Notes: generated by a model not told the origin, from the letters alone. A stretch of DNA of 64,000 nucleotides from JANOYJ01 sp963792485 (GCA_963792485.1 CAWBWL010000012.1:1-64000); one strand, 5' to 3'; counted from the first letter of the stretch, positions 45,382 to 54,997 are shown. Made by a program: numbers and translations.

Positions 45382-47500
45382 TTGACCAAGACACGTCTTC
45401 ATTTCGATCCCGCCCTCCCCGCGCCGCGCGCCGCCAAGAAGCCGCTTGCCAACACGCGCCATGGTATCACCCGCACGGATGATTATGCCTGGCTGCGGGC
45501 TGACAACTGGCAGGACGTGTTCCGCGACACGTCAGTTTTGGACGCGGACATCCGTGCCCATCTTGAGGCCGAGAACGCCTATCAAGACGCGCAGATGGCC
45601 GACACGGTCGAGCTTCAGAAGACAGCTCTTTGCCGAGATGAAGGGCCGCATCAAGGAGGATGATTCCTCCGTGCCGATGAAGGACGGGCCCTTTGCCTAT
45701 GGCACGCGGTTTGTCGCCGGCGGGCAGCATGCGCACTATCTCCGCGTGCCGCGCGAGGGCGGCGCTGAGGAGACAATTCTGGACGGCGACAAGGAAGCTG
45801 CAGGCCATGCCTATTTCCGCATCGCGTCCGTCGGCCACGCGCCGGATCATGCCAGGCTCCTCTGGTCCTATGATGATTCCGGCTCGGAATTCTTCACCAT
45901 CAAGATCCGCGACCTCGCCGCAGGAACGGACTTGACCGAAACGGTCACCGACACCGGCGGCGGCACATGGGACGGCGCGTCCAAGGGGTTCTTCTACACC
46001 CGCCTCGACGCCAACCACCGCCCGGTCGCCATCCACTATCATGCCATTGGCGCGTCAGACCCCGACCCGCTCATCTATGAGGAAAAAGACCCCGGCTTCT
46101 TCATGGATGTCGGCGGCTCGCGCCTGAATGACTTCATTTTCATCGGCATAAACGACCATGAGACCAGCGAATACCGCATTCTGCCCGCAGACCGGCCCGA
46201 CGCCGAGCCGCTGCTCATCGCGCCGCGCGTGCCGGGCGTGCAGTATGATTTGTCCGAGGGCGGTGATGTGTTCTTCGTGCTGACCAATGACGGCGCCAAG
46301 GATTTCAAGATCATGCAGACGCCGGTCGCCGCGCCGGGAAAGGAAAACTGGACGGAAGTAGTCCCGCATGTGCCGGGCCGGCTCATCCTGTCAGTCATGG
46401 CTTTCAAAAACTATCTGGTCCGCCTCGAGCGCGAGGATGGCCTGCCCCGCATCGTCATCCGTGACCGGTCAACCGGGGAAGAACATGCCATCGCCTTTGA
46501 CGAAGAAGCCTTCTCGCTCGGCCTTGGCGGTTCCTATGAATACGACACGGACGTCATCCGCTTCTCCTATTCCTCAATGACCACGCCAGCCCAGCTTTAC
46601 GACTACGACATGGGCAGCCGCGAACGCACATTGCTCAAGACGCAGGAAGTCCCCAGCGGCCACACCGCCTCCGATTATGTCACCCGCCGCGTGATGGCGC
46701 AGGCGCATGACGGCGAGCGCGTGCCGGTCTCTCTGCTCTATCGCAAAGACACGCCACTCGACGGCTCCGCCCCCTGCCTGCTCTATGGCTATGGTGCATA
46801 CGGCATCGCCATCCCAGCCTCGTTCAACACCAATTGCCTTTCATTGGTGGACCGCGGCTTTGTCTATGCCATTGCCCATATCCGGGGCGGCAAGGATCGC
46901 GGCTATCGCTGGTACGATGAGGGCAAGCGCGAGAAGAAGACCAATACTTTCAATGATTTCATCTCATCTGCTCAACATTTGATTCAAGCCGGCTTCACCT
47001 CCCAAGGCCGCATCATCGCCCAAGGCGGCTCGGCCGGCGGCATGTTGATGGGCGCGGCGGCAAACATGGCACCCGAGATCTTCGGCGGCATCATCGCCGA
47101 AGTGCCGTTCGTTGATGTCCTCAACACCATGCTCGATGATACCCTCCCCCTCACTCCGCCCGAATGGCCCGAATGGGGCAATCCGGTCACGTCCGAGGCC
47201 GACTACAAAATCATCGCGTCATACTCGCCATATGACAATGTCACTGAACAAGCCTACCCGCCTCTCCTCGCAATTGCGGGCCTCACCGATCCGCGCGTCA
47301 CTTATTGGGAACCAGCCAAATGGCTCGCCAGACTGCGCGAGCTGAAAACCGACACCAACCCGGCTCTCTTCAAAGTCCATATGACCTCTGGCCATGGCGG
47401 CGCATCGGGCCGCTTCTCCCGGCTGGAGGAAGTGGCGTTCAGCTATGCATTTGCGGTGAAGGCGGCGGGCGATCAGGATATTGTCAGGGAGGGTGTTTGA
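45382..47500 (+). CDS. ptrB: Oligopeptidase B (S9A), one-base frameshift
   Basis: Serine peptidase that cleaves after basic residues in short peptides, about 705 residues. TTG 45382 begins MTKTRLHFDPALPAP. The beta-propeller part starts in this frame (DYAWLRADNWQDV). An extra A near 45622 (aagacagctc) moves the rest to the next frame (LFAEMKGRIKEDDSSVP). The catalytic triad is GGSAGGMLMG (Ser), TDPRVTYWEPAKW (Asp) and SGHGGASGRF (His). The last 25 codons are duplicated downstream of the toxin-antitoxin pair. Confidence 0.92.
47426..47466 (+). repeat. ptrB 3'-end direct repeat, copy 1
   Basis: Forty-one bases within the final codons of ptrB (starting gaggaagtggcgttcagc, ending ggtgaaggcggc). 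They recur exactly at 48254-48294. The toxin-antitoxin pair lies between the copies. Confidence 0.9.
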
Positions 47501-47532
47501 ATTTCCTTCGCTTTTACGGCGCTCTGATGTCA

Positions 47533-47559
47533 TTGACATTATAGTGATTTCACTATATT
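47533..47559 (+). promoter_or_regulatory. Toxin-antitoxin promoter with operator
   Basis: TTGACA (47533-47538) and TATATT (47554-47559) are spaced 15 bases apart. A perfect palindrome TATAGTGA-TT-TCACTATA (47540-47557) fills the spacer. It ends 15 bases before the toxin ATG. This is the layout of an autorepressed toxin-antitoxin operon. Confidence 0.7.
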
Positions 47560-47572
47560 TTCTGATCTTGCA

Positions 47573-47935
47573 ATGCCTGACCTCCTTAAGCCGCTTATCT
47601 GGATTGGCTCCAGCCGCAAGGATTTCACAGCCTTTCCGGATGACGTAAAGTCGCAGATGGGATACGGCCTGTTTCAGGCGCAGCAGGGATTTAGGCACCG
47701 TAAGGCAAAGCCGCTCGCAGGTTTTGGCGGCGCGGGCGTGGTTGAGATCGTGGGTGATTATCGGGGTGATGCGTTTAGAACCGTATACACTGTTCGTTTT
47801 GCCGCGACGGTCTACGTACTGCACGCGTTTCAGAAGAAGTCGAAGACGGGCATTGCCACGCCGCAGAGCCACATAAATCTTATTCGCCAGCGCTTGCGTG
47901 ACGCGGAGCGGTTGGAACAAGGAGGCGGATCATGA
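47573..47935 (+). CDS. HigB/Gp49-like toxin (RelE superfamily)
   Basis: A 120-residue protein (MPDLLKPLIWIGSSRKDFTAF) of the phage-derived Gp49/HigB-like group. The family pattern is seen in FPDDVKSQMGYGLFQAQQG, AKPLAGFGGAGVVEIVGDYRGDAFRTVYTV and VYVLHAFQKKSKTGIATPQSHI. It is predicted to be a ribosome-dependent mRNA endonuclease. The stop overlaps the antitoxin ATG. Toxin-first order is typical of higBA. Confidence 0.87.
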   Translation: MPDLLKPLIWIGSSRKDFTAFPDDVKSQMGYGLFQAQQGFRHRKAKPLAGFGGAGVVEIVGDYRGDAFRTVYTVRFAATVYVLHAFQKKSKTGIATPQSHINLIRQRLRDAERLEQGGGS

Positions 47936-48255
47936 GCCGAAACGTCAGCTATGAAAAAAGCACTGGCAATGTGTTTGAGGATATCGGGCTTGCCGATGCA
48001 GGAGAACATCTGGTGAAGGCCAAGCTGGTTCTAAAAATCGATGTGCTCATGCGTGATCGCGGCTTGAAACAAGTGGAGGCTGCCGCGCTTCTGGGCGTAA
48101 AGCAGCCTGATGTTTCGAAAATGCTTCGGGGTGATTTTCGCCAGTTTTCGGTCGAGCGGCTGATGCGCTTTCTTGTGGCTCTCGGGCAAGATGTGGAGAT
48201 AGCCGTCAGGCCCCACAAAAGCAGCGCCACAGCCGCCGCGCTGCATGTGGCTTGA
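47932..48255 (+). CDS. HigA/XRE-type antitoxin
   Basis: A 107-residue helix-turn-helix protein. DVLMRDRGLKQVEAAALLGVKQPDVSKMLRGDFRQFSVERLMRFLVALG is the XRE DNA-binding core, and EDIGLADAGEHLVKAKL is the toxin-binding N terminus. It overlaps the toxin gene by four bases. Its TGA stop codon overlaps the first two bases of the second ptrB-end repeat, so the module ends exactly at the repeat junction. Confidence 0.88.
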   Translation: MSRNVSYEKSTGNVFEDIGLADAGEHLVKAKLVLKIDVLMRDRGLKQVEAAALLGVKQPDVSKMLRGDFRQFSVERLMRFLVALGQDVEIAVRPHKSSATAAALHVA

Positions 48256-48294
48256 GGAAGTGGCGTTCAGCTATGCATTTGCGGTGAAGGCGGC
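48254..48294 (+). repeat. ptrB 3'-end direct repeat, copy 2
   Basis: Exact 41-base copy of 47426-47466. The next 16 or so bases (agatcaagacactgtca) still resemble the sequence following copy 1 (cgatcaggatattgtca), with one missing base and a few substitutions. This is therefore a diverged remnant of a ptrB gene end, not just a short target duplication. Confidence 0.88.
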
Positions 48295-48396
48295 ACAGAT
48301 CAAGACACTGTCAACTTCCGCCTGAACGATATCTCCTCCCCTTGCGGCGCAGCGGCATTCGGCGCTTAATGCGGGACGGCAGAGGAGGTTCGCATC

Positions 48397-48963
48397 ATGG
48401 CGTCCTGGCGGTGTTTCGCGGCTCCGGTTCTGGCGGCCTTCCTCATGGCGGCGGCAAGTGAAGCCGCAGAAAGCAATGACAAACCGGCCGCAGCGGTCGA
48501 GGCAGGCGAGAGTAAGCCCAGCCTCTACGAAACGGACCAGTTTTCCTTCAGCCATCCCGCCGCTGTCACAGTCAAGTTGATGAATTTCCACCCCACCTTG
48601 ACGCGCCATGATGGCGGCACCGCGCGCGGCACACACATCATCGTCGAGCGCCATCAAGAGGTCGGTGATGAGGACCTGATCGCGGTCCGCGATATTTTCA
48701 TCAACAACTTGCTTGCCGGGCCCATTTCAGACGGCGTCCGCATCGCGCGCAAGGACGTTTCCCGCAAGCTGCATGACGGCACGGAAATCAAAGGCGTCCG
48801 CGCCATGGCTGCCAATGCCGGCAACGATCTCATCATCGCGGTCTACACGCTGCGGCTCGGCAAGGGCGCGCTGATGTTCGCCACTCTTTTCAACAAAACC
48901 GCCGCGCCGGATGAGGGTGCGATTATCGACCAGTTCTGGGAAACGCTGCGGGTGAAACGTTAA
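48397..48963 (+). CDS. Secreted hypothetical protein
   Basis: A 188-residue protein with a signal peptide (MASWRCFAAPVLAAFLMAAASEA). The mature part has a plain alpha/beta look (DQFSFSHPAAVTVKL; HIIVERHQEVGDEDLIAVRDIFINNLL; NAGNDLIIAVYTLRLGKGALMFATLFNK; IDQFWETLRVKR), resembling PsbP/DUF1795-like folds. No catalytic motif seen. Located between the toxin-antitoxin remnant and the second deacetylase-like gene. Confidence 0.7.
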   Translation: MASWRCFAAPVLAAFLMAAASEAAESNDKPAAAVEAGESKPSLYETDQFSFSHPAAVTVKLMNFHPTLTRHDGGTARGTHIIVERHQEVGDEDLIAVRDIFINNLLAGPISDGVRIARKDVSRKLHDGTEIKGVRAMAANAGNDLIIAVYTLRLGKGALMFATLFNKTAAPDEGAIIDQFWETLRVKR

Positions 48964-49059
48964 AGGGGCGGCGCGGCGACAGCTGACATCCCCCGATTGA
49001 CCTGCCCCAAGGGAAGTATACAGTTCCTGCGCGCGGTCCATTTGCATGGGAGACAGTTC

Positions 49060-50175
49060 ATGCCCAAAGTTCCAACCCCTCCGCAGTTTGTCTGCCTTGC
49101 GTTTGACGGTTCCAATGAACCGGAGTTCTGGCAGGCGTCGCGGAAATTTGCGGCGAGCGCCGGCGTGCGCTTCACCTATTTCATCAGCGGCGTTTATTTC
49201 CTGCTCACCGCCGACAAGAATGATTACATCGATGCCCTGGGCCGCCCGGGCAAGAGCAATATCGGGTTCGGCGGCACGCTGGACATGATGAAGCAGCGCC
49301 TCGAGCAGGTGCGGCTCGCCATGAAGGAGGGCCACGAGATCGGCTCCCACGCCATCGGCCATTTCGATGGCGCCAAATACACATTCGCGCAATGGGACAA
49401 GGAGTTCGCGCAGTTCACCAGCATCCTGACAAATGTCTGGCAGCGCTACAACAAGACAGCCGAGCCGGCTGGCTGGAAGAACTATTTCGCCAAGGAAGTG
49501 TCCGGCTTCCGCGCGCCCTATCTTGCCGTCGGCGATCAGAAGGCCCTGAGGCAAACGTTCAAAAAGCACGGCATGGATTACGACACGAGCCTTGTGAACA
49601 ACATGAACTATTGGCCGCGCCAGATCGACGGCGTCTGGAATTTTCCGCTGGCAATGATCCCGGTTTCGGGCACCTCCAAGAAGACGCTGAGCATGGACTA
49701 CAACTTCCTGGTCACCCAGACGGGCGGCAAGGATGGCCCCAAGGAAAAGCAAAAGGAATACGAAGACCAGATGGTCCAGAGCTATGTCACCTACTTCCAC
49801 AACAACTATTTCGGCAACCGCGCGCCGGTTCATATCGGGCATCACTTTTCACAGATGCAGGGCGGCGCCTATTGGCGGGCGCTGCAGCGGATTGCCATAT
49901 ATGTGAAGAAGAAGCCCGACGTCATTTGCGGGACTTACAAGGAACTCATGGCTTTTGTCGCAAAGAACAAAAGTCTTCTGGACGATTACCAGGCAGGTAA
50001 TTTTGACAAAGCTGTGCCCACCGCAGCGCCAAGGACGCGCGGCGATTTCGTGGCAATGGCCATGCCACCTGTCACAATGAAGCCGCTAAGCCAGATGCAG
50101 CTCGACAAGGTGCAGACGAAAAAGAAGACGAGCAAATCGACCGGGTGCTGCCAGCCTGGATCCCTGCACATTTAA
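49060..50175 (+). CDS. Polysaccharide-deacetylase-like protein B
   Basis: About 371 residues from ATG 49060, with GGGAG upstream. A paralogue of the gene at 37009 but without a signal peptide. It shares LAFDGSN, GVRFTYFISG, GKSNIGFGG, GHEIGSHAIGHFDG, SGFRAPYL, SMDYNFLV and IGHHFSQMQGGAYWRAL. The catalytic-site Asp is kept but the second Asp of the classical pair is Gly, as in the paralogue. A C-terminal tail of about 60 residues is Lys/Thr-rich. A terminator follows at 50193. Confidence 0.82.
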   Translation: MPKVPTPPQFVCLAFDGSNEPEFWQASRKFAASAGVRFTYFISGVYFLLTADKNDYIDALGRPGKSNIGFGGTLDMMKQRLEQVRLAMKEGHEIGSHAIGHFDGAKYTFAQWDKEFAQFTSILTNVWQRYNKTAEPAGWKNYFAKEVSGFRAPYLAVGDQKALRQTFKKHGMDYDTSLVNNMNYWPRQIDGVWNFPLAMIPVSGTSKKTLSMDYNFLVTQTGGKDGPKEKQKEYEDQMVQSYVTYFHNNYFGNRAPVHIGHHFSQMQGGAYWRALQRIAIYVKKKPDVICGTYKELMAFVAKNKSLLDDYQAGNFDKAVPTAAPRTRGDFVAMAMPPVTMKPLSQMQLDKVQTKKKTSKSTGCCQPGSLHI

Positions 50176-50192
50176 AGCGCTGAATTGACGGT

Positions 50193-50223
50193 CCCTTCCC
50201 CGCCGGGGAAGGGATTGTGTTTT
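50193..50223 (+). terminator. Terminator after deacetylase-like gene B
   Basis: Perfect nine-base stem cccttcccc / ggggaaggg with a three-base loop, followed by attgtgtttt. It probably also ends the convergent unknown gene. Confidence 0.78.
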
Positions 50224-50244
50224 CCAGTCACAGAAGAGAAATCT

Positions 50245-51084
50245 CTAAAAGTCGGACGGCACGCAGATCAATCCTGAGCGGTATTTGAGTGACGCGGTCC
50301 AGCGCGGCCCGCCACCCGGCGCGAGCGGATTGAACTTTGAGAATTCGATGTTTTCGATCGAATTCATTTGCCGCATGGAATGCGCCTCGATGACATCGCC
50401 GGTCCGGCCGGGAAATACGTGATAGCCAGCATGTGCGGTCGCAACCCAGATCGGCACGGTCTTGAAGGCAGCAGGCGGCGTCTTCTTGAAGCCCACCAGC
50501 TTGGTGGCGTTATCCACCGCCACATCGTAATACATGCCTTTGTTGACGGAACTCGCATAGCGAAGTGCGTGGCCGCCCCATTCGGGCCTCCAGCTGCCGC
50601 TTGACTTGGGCGGATTGAGCCGCCTGTCTTCCGCATCCCATTCCGCGTTCTTGCTGGGATCAGGGTTCCAATAATAGACTTTCCAGCCAAGCTGCCGCAT
50701 CATGCTTTGCAGATCGGTGCCGTAGAATTTCTGGCCGATCCTGAGCTGGTCGTTGATCTTCCTCCACGTGTTGGGCATGCCGGTGGCGTCGAAGCCGCGC
50801 GCCAGAGCCTGCATGGCCAGAGTCACACAGGCTGTCGCCACCTGCTGATCCGCCAGAAAGGCAGGTTTTCCAAATTTCTGCAGCTGCTCAATGCGCAGCG
50901 CCTTGGTTCTGTGCTCGGGTTTGCGGTTTCCGTAATATTTCGAGACGCCCCATTGCCTGAAGAACTTGATGTGGTCGTCAAAGGTGAAATCAAGAAACCC
51001 CGCTGCCGCTGCGGCGAAGGCCGGGAGCGAGTTGCGATGTTGGGTTTTCTCCGCCGGCGTAAACATGTTGCTGGGCACAGCCAT
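50245..51084 (-). CDS. Unknown protein, possible papain-like fold
   Basis: A 279-residue protein (MAVPSNMFTPAEKTQHRNSL) with no signal peptide. QQVATACVTLAMQALARGF has a Cys at the start of a helix. Later, WVATAHAGYHVFPGRTGDVIEAHSMRQ offers His residues, an arrangement seen in cysteine-peptidase or amidase folds. That reading is only suggestive. Its neighbour is the deacetylase-like gene B, convergent. Confidence 0.6.
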   Translation of the reverse strand: MAVPSNMFTPAEKTQHRNSLPAFAAAAAGFLDFTFDDHIKFFRQWGVSKYYGNRKPEHRTKALRIEQLQKFGKPAFLADQQVATACVTLAMQALARGFDATGMPNTWRKINDQLRIGQKFYGTDLQSMMRQLGWKVYYWNPDPSKNAEWDAEDRRLNPPKSSGSWRPEWGGHALRYASSVNKGMYYDVAVDNATKLVGFKKTPPAAFKTVPIWVATAHAGYHVFPGRTGDVIEAHSMRQMNSIENIEFSKFNPLAPGGGPRWTASLKYRSGLICVPSDF

Positions 51085-51211
51085 GGCATCCCTCCAGAAG
51101 TATCTTCACCCCGAAGTGACTATACGTCAGCTTCTGCAATTCTCAAGGGCCAAGAGTTGCGCGCCTTGCGGCCGGAATGGATGGCAAACGGTCAACGGAG
51201 ACTGGCCGGTC

Positions 51212-53216
51212 CTACCCCTCCAAATTCAGCCAGGCCACCTCATCCGCGCTCAGCGTCACACCCAATCCTGGCAGGGTCGAGACAATCTCCCCCGGCGACC
51301 GCGGCCCGATAATCGCCAGCGAGGGGAAGCTTTGGGCGAGGACCCAGGCGGTGGCGATGTTGTGGGTGGAGACGCCGTGTTTCTTCGCCATTTGTTCCGC
51401 CCGGTTGCGGCGCTCCGCGTTGGCGGGCGAGCCGAAGCAGGTTTCCGGGCCGATATCGGCGGGGAGACGGTCGCGCAGCTCGGCGGGCAGGAAATAGCCG
51501 CGCGCCTGTGACGACCAGCTGATATGGGTGACATTGTTCTGGCGCATGAAGCCGAGCGTCTCCGCATTGTTGGAGGTGACGCAGCCGTCCCAGATCGGCT
51601 TTTCCATGACCGCCAGCGACAGGTTGTTGTTGAGCAGCGAGAGCCCCATCAGCCCGTGTTTCGCCGCATATTCATTGGCCTCCTTGAACCGCGCCACGGA
51701 CCAGTTCGAGCCGCCGAAAATGCCGATCTTCCCGGCCTCATGCAACCGGTTCAGCGCATCGACAAACTCGCCGACAGGAACATCCAGATTGTCACGGTGC
51801 ATGATGTAGATCGGCGCATGGGAAATGCCGAGCCGCTCCAGCGAGATATCCAGCTGCGCCCCGATGGCGCGCGGCGTGCAATAGGGTGTGTGCGCGCCCT
51901 TGACGATGACATTGATATCCTTCTCGACGCCGCGCGCGCCGATCCACTCGCCGAGCACCACTTCATGATGCCCGCCGCCATAGACGAAGCCGGTGTCGAA
52001 CGCGTTGCCTCCGGCCTCAATGAACGCGTCCCAGACAATGGCGCCCTGCCCCGATATCGTTCTTGTTGTCGCAGCCAATGGCAAGGCGCGAGACCGGCAG
52101 TTTGACGCCGTCGAGCTTCACCTTTGGAATGGACGGAAGGCCGGACGGGATGACGCCTTTGAGCGCGCGGTTGGTCTTCGGCCGTTCGGCGAAGGTCACA
52201 TAGCCCACCTCCTGCCGCCAGCGGTCGAGCGTGTCGGCATTGCCGAGCGAATCGCCATGGCTCATGGCCGGAGAGACGGCCTGCTTCTTGCCCTCGGCGA
52301 TCAGGCGGCTGGCGAGATCGGCCTCGAAGGCGAAGAGGTGGTGATGCGATTTTATTTCCTCCACACGGCTCTTGCCGCCAACAGTCACTTCAATCGTTGC
52401 ATCAGACGGCCCGGCATTGCGGCCCGGAACCCAAGGATTGCCGAGCCGGACGGAGCCCTTGTCGCCGGTGGCGATGACGGCGTTTTCCATTTCATTCCGC
52501 ACCGAGCAGGCGATTTCGGCGGTGATGCCGCTCTTGAAGGTGAGCAGGCCATAGGCGGTCTCGTCCACACCTGTCGGCCCCATGACCGCAACACCTTTGA
52601 CCGTCACCGGATTGTCGAACCCCGCGCCAATGGCAGCGCCCGCAATCAGCCGCGAGGCGGAGACCGGATAACAGCCGACATCGAGAATGCCGCCGCCGCC
52701 GAGCAATGGATCATAAAGGCGGGAGGCCGGATTGCGCTGCGAGGAAAAGCCGAATGTCGCCTTGATGTGGCGGACCTGCCCGATCTCGCCGGACTTGATG
52801 ATGTCCACCAGCCGCGCGATCTGCGGGTGGCAGCGGTACATGAAGGCTTCCATGAAGAACACGCTCGCCTGCGCCGCGGCTTCCGTGACGGCGGCGGCCT
52901 CGCCCGCGTTCATGCCCATCGGCTTCTCGCAAACCACCGCCTTGCCATGGCGCATGGCCATGATCGACAGTTCGGCATGCCAGGGATGCGGGGTGGAAAC
53001 ATAGATGGCGTCGATGTCCGGGGCGGAGGCGAGCGCCTTATAGCTGTCAAACCGCATATCTGCGGTGATGGCGTATTGATCGCCAAATTCCTGCCGCCGC
53101 TTGGCATCGCGGCTGGCGATGGCCACGAGCTTTCCGGCATCGGTCTCTTTCAGCCCGTCAGCAAAATTATGCGCGATGTCGCCCGGTCCGATGATACCCC
53201 AGTTTGTTACAGCCAT
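51212..53216 (-). CDS. Fused Gfo/Idh/MocA dehydrogenase and aldo/keto reductase, one frameshift
   Basis: One polypeptide of about 667 residues. Residues 1 to about 380 are a Gfo/Idh/MocA dehydrogenase: NWGIIGPGDIAHNFADGL Rossmann start, VSTPHPWHAELSIMAM, VCEKPMGMNAGEA, and GGGILDVGCYPVS. The frame then runs into VKLDGVKLPVSRLAIGCDN, which is the start of an aldo/keto reductase. After removal of one G from a GGGG run near 52049, the rest follows: FDTGFVYGGG with Asp and Tyr, NVIVKGAHT with Lys, IYIMHRDN with His. All four catalytic residues of the reductase are present. Confidence 0.85.
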
Positions 53217-53297
53217 TTGAAATCCGTCCCGTTTGCGTGGAAACTCACGATAGCCGCCAACGGGTCGAAGCGACAAGAGGGATAACGATTGGCGCGC

Positions 53298-54503
53298 TCA
53301 GGCCAAGGCTTTTTCGCGCATCTCGATCGTCCACAATCCGGCAATTCCGGCGAGCGCCATTGCAACCGCGATCCACGCCGTTCCCGAATAGCCAAAGTAA
53401 AGCGCGCCGAGCGCAAACGCTGGCGCAGTCAGGCCATTTCCGAGAAAGGTATTGATCGGATGCAAAGAAGTGCCAAGTCCCGGCCTGTCCGGAAACAGGT
53501 CCTGAAAATAGGACAGCGGCATCGACAAAAGCGCCGCCGCGCCGGCCGCGCCCGGAATGATCAGCACATAAATCTGCCAGTTTGCTGTCGCGAAACTGAG
53601 CCCGGCCATGTAAACGCCATAGATTAGCCCCGCCGCAACCAGGATCGCGAGAATTCCGGCGCGTTTGAGAAGGGCAGCCCACATCAGCATGAAGGGTATT
53701 TCGAGAAGCGCGATCAGGCCGGCGATAATGCCGACATCGGCGGTGGAGCCGCCAAGATTGACCGTGACGATCAGCGGCCACAGCATGCTCGACAGGCGGA
53801 CGGTTCCGGTGAGCGAGGCCATGGACAACATCCGGGCTATCATTATTGGCGAGGCAATTTCCTTGAGCGAGTCCGCAAATCCGGGTCCCGAATTGCTTGT
53901 GGGCGCAGCGCCGCCGGGTTTCTGCATCAGGAACAGGCACGCCAGAAACACTAGAAAAGCACAAAATCCCGCCATCCCCCAAGCGCCCAGCATGCTTTTC
54001 GAGCCAGCAAGCGCAAAGCCCATGGCGGCAGGCATCACAACCCAGGCCGCCGACATAAAGGCGCGAAGCGTTGCGTTGATTGAGGCGGCCTCGCGGCCCG
54101 GCAAGGCCGTTGTGCGCACCCGCGCCGATGCAAACAAGAGCGGGCCCAAAGCCTGAAAGAACGGAATGACACACACCGTCGCAAGGACAAAAACCGGAAC
54201 GAATGGAAAGAAAAAGATCGCGCCATAGCCGGCGGCGCCGGTCAGGGCCATGACGATCATCATTTTGCGCCTGTCCCCAATCAGATCAGACAGAACGCCC
54301 ATTGAAACGCCAATTGTCACCGCCGTCAGAGAGGCTGCAAAGACGAGCAGGGAGAAAGCCTGATCGCTGAGGCCCAGCTCATTGATCGCCGTCACGGACA
54401 GATAGGGTATCGTCGAGCCGATGGCCGAGCCCTGAACAAACACCATCAAGGCCAGCAGAGCGAGCTGCGGCTGGGCAAAGATCTGGCGCAATGATTGGAA
54501 CAT
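53298..54503 (-). CDS. MFS transporter
   Basis: A 12-helix carrier of about 401 residues from ATG 54503 (MFQSLRQIFAQPQLALLALM). The helix 2-3 loop motif is GVLSDLIGDRRKMM. REAASINATLRAFMSAAW and the second-half LLEIPFMLMWAALLKR resemble SetA/SetB-like sugar efflux carriers. Substrate not determinable. It lies just upstream of the fused dehydrogenase/reductase on the same strand, so a shared sugar substrate is possible. Confidence 0.85.
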   Translation of the reverse strand: MFQSLRQIFAQPQLALLALMVFVQGSAIGSTIPYLSVTAINELGLSDQAFSLLVFAASLTAVTIGVSMGVLSDLIGDRRKMMIVMALTGAAGYGAIFFFPFVPVFVLATVCVIPFFQALGPLLFASARVRTTALPGREAASINATLRAFMSAAWVVMPAAMGFALAGSKSMLGAWGMAGFCAFLVFLACLFLMQKPGGAAPTSNSGPGFADSLKEIASPIMIARMLSMASLTGTVRLSSMLWPLIVTVNLGGSTADVGIIAGLIALLEIPFMLMWAALLKRAGILAILVAAGLIYGVYMAGLSFATANWQIYVLIIPGAAGAAALLSMPLSYFQDLFPDRPGLGTSLHPINTFLGNGLTAPAFALGALYFGYSGTAWIAVAMALAGIAGLWTIEMREKALA

Positions 54504-54685
54504 GGAGGCTGTCAGTCTGCGATTAAGCTCGGCGGCGCAAGGGAAGGAGCATGTCAAACCTCGCGAAGTCCGTCATTTGAAAATCCCGCATCGAAAGCTT
54601 AGATTGAGTGAGCAAGGTTTCGCGCCGAATTGCGTTAATTACAATGGCTGAACCGCAATCCCGTTCGGACCGGAAGGGTTTGATC

Positions 54686-54997
54686 ATGAAACTTCTCCCC
54701 GTAATCTCCGCCGCCGCCCTCGCATTTTCACTCGCCATCCCCGCCGTAATCGCGCCCACTGAGGCCGCGCCGAAGCGCGTCAAGGGCTCCTATTGCCATT
54801 TCCCGGTCGCCAAAGGCACTTGGGTCGGGTTTCTGGACGGATCCTACGAGGAGACAAGTTTTATGGGACGCGATGTCATCCGGCGCATCACCCTCTGGCG
54901 CTGCTTCCGCACCAAGGCGGACTGCACGGCATGGAAATATTGGGCGCAGACCGATTACGGCCGCCTGCCGCCGACCGCCTGGTGCCGGAAGAAATGA
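54686..54997 (+). CDS. Small secreted Cys-rich protein
   Basis: A 103-residue protein with a signal peptide (MKLLPVISAAALAFSLAIPAV). The mature 75 residues contain four Cys (SYCHFP, WRCFRTKADC, AWCRKK) that could form two disulfides. TWVGFLDGSYEETSF and TAWKYWAQTDYGRLPP are aromatic-rich. No family recognised; similar small proteins occur in Rhizobiales. Confidence 0.7.
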   Translation: MKLLPVISAAALAFSLAIPAVIAPTEAAPKRVKGSYCHFPVAKGTWVGFLDGSYEETSFMGRDVIRRITLWRCFRTKADCTAWKYWAQTDYGRLPPTAWCRKK

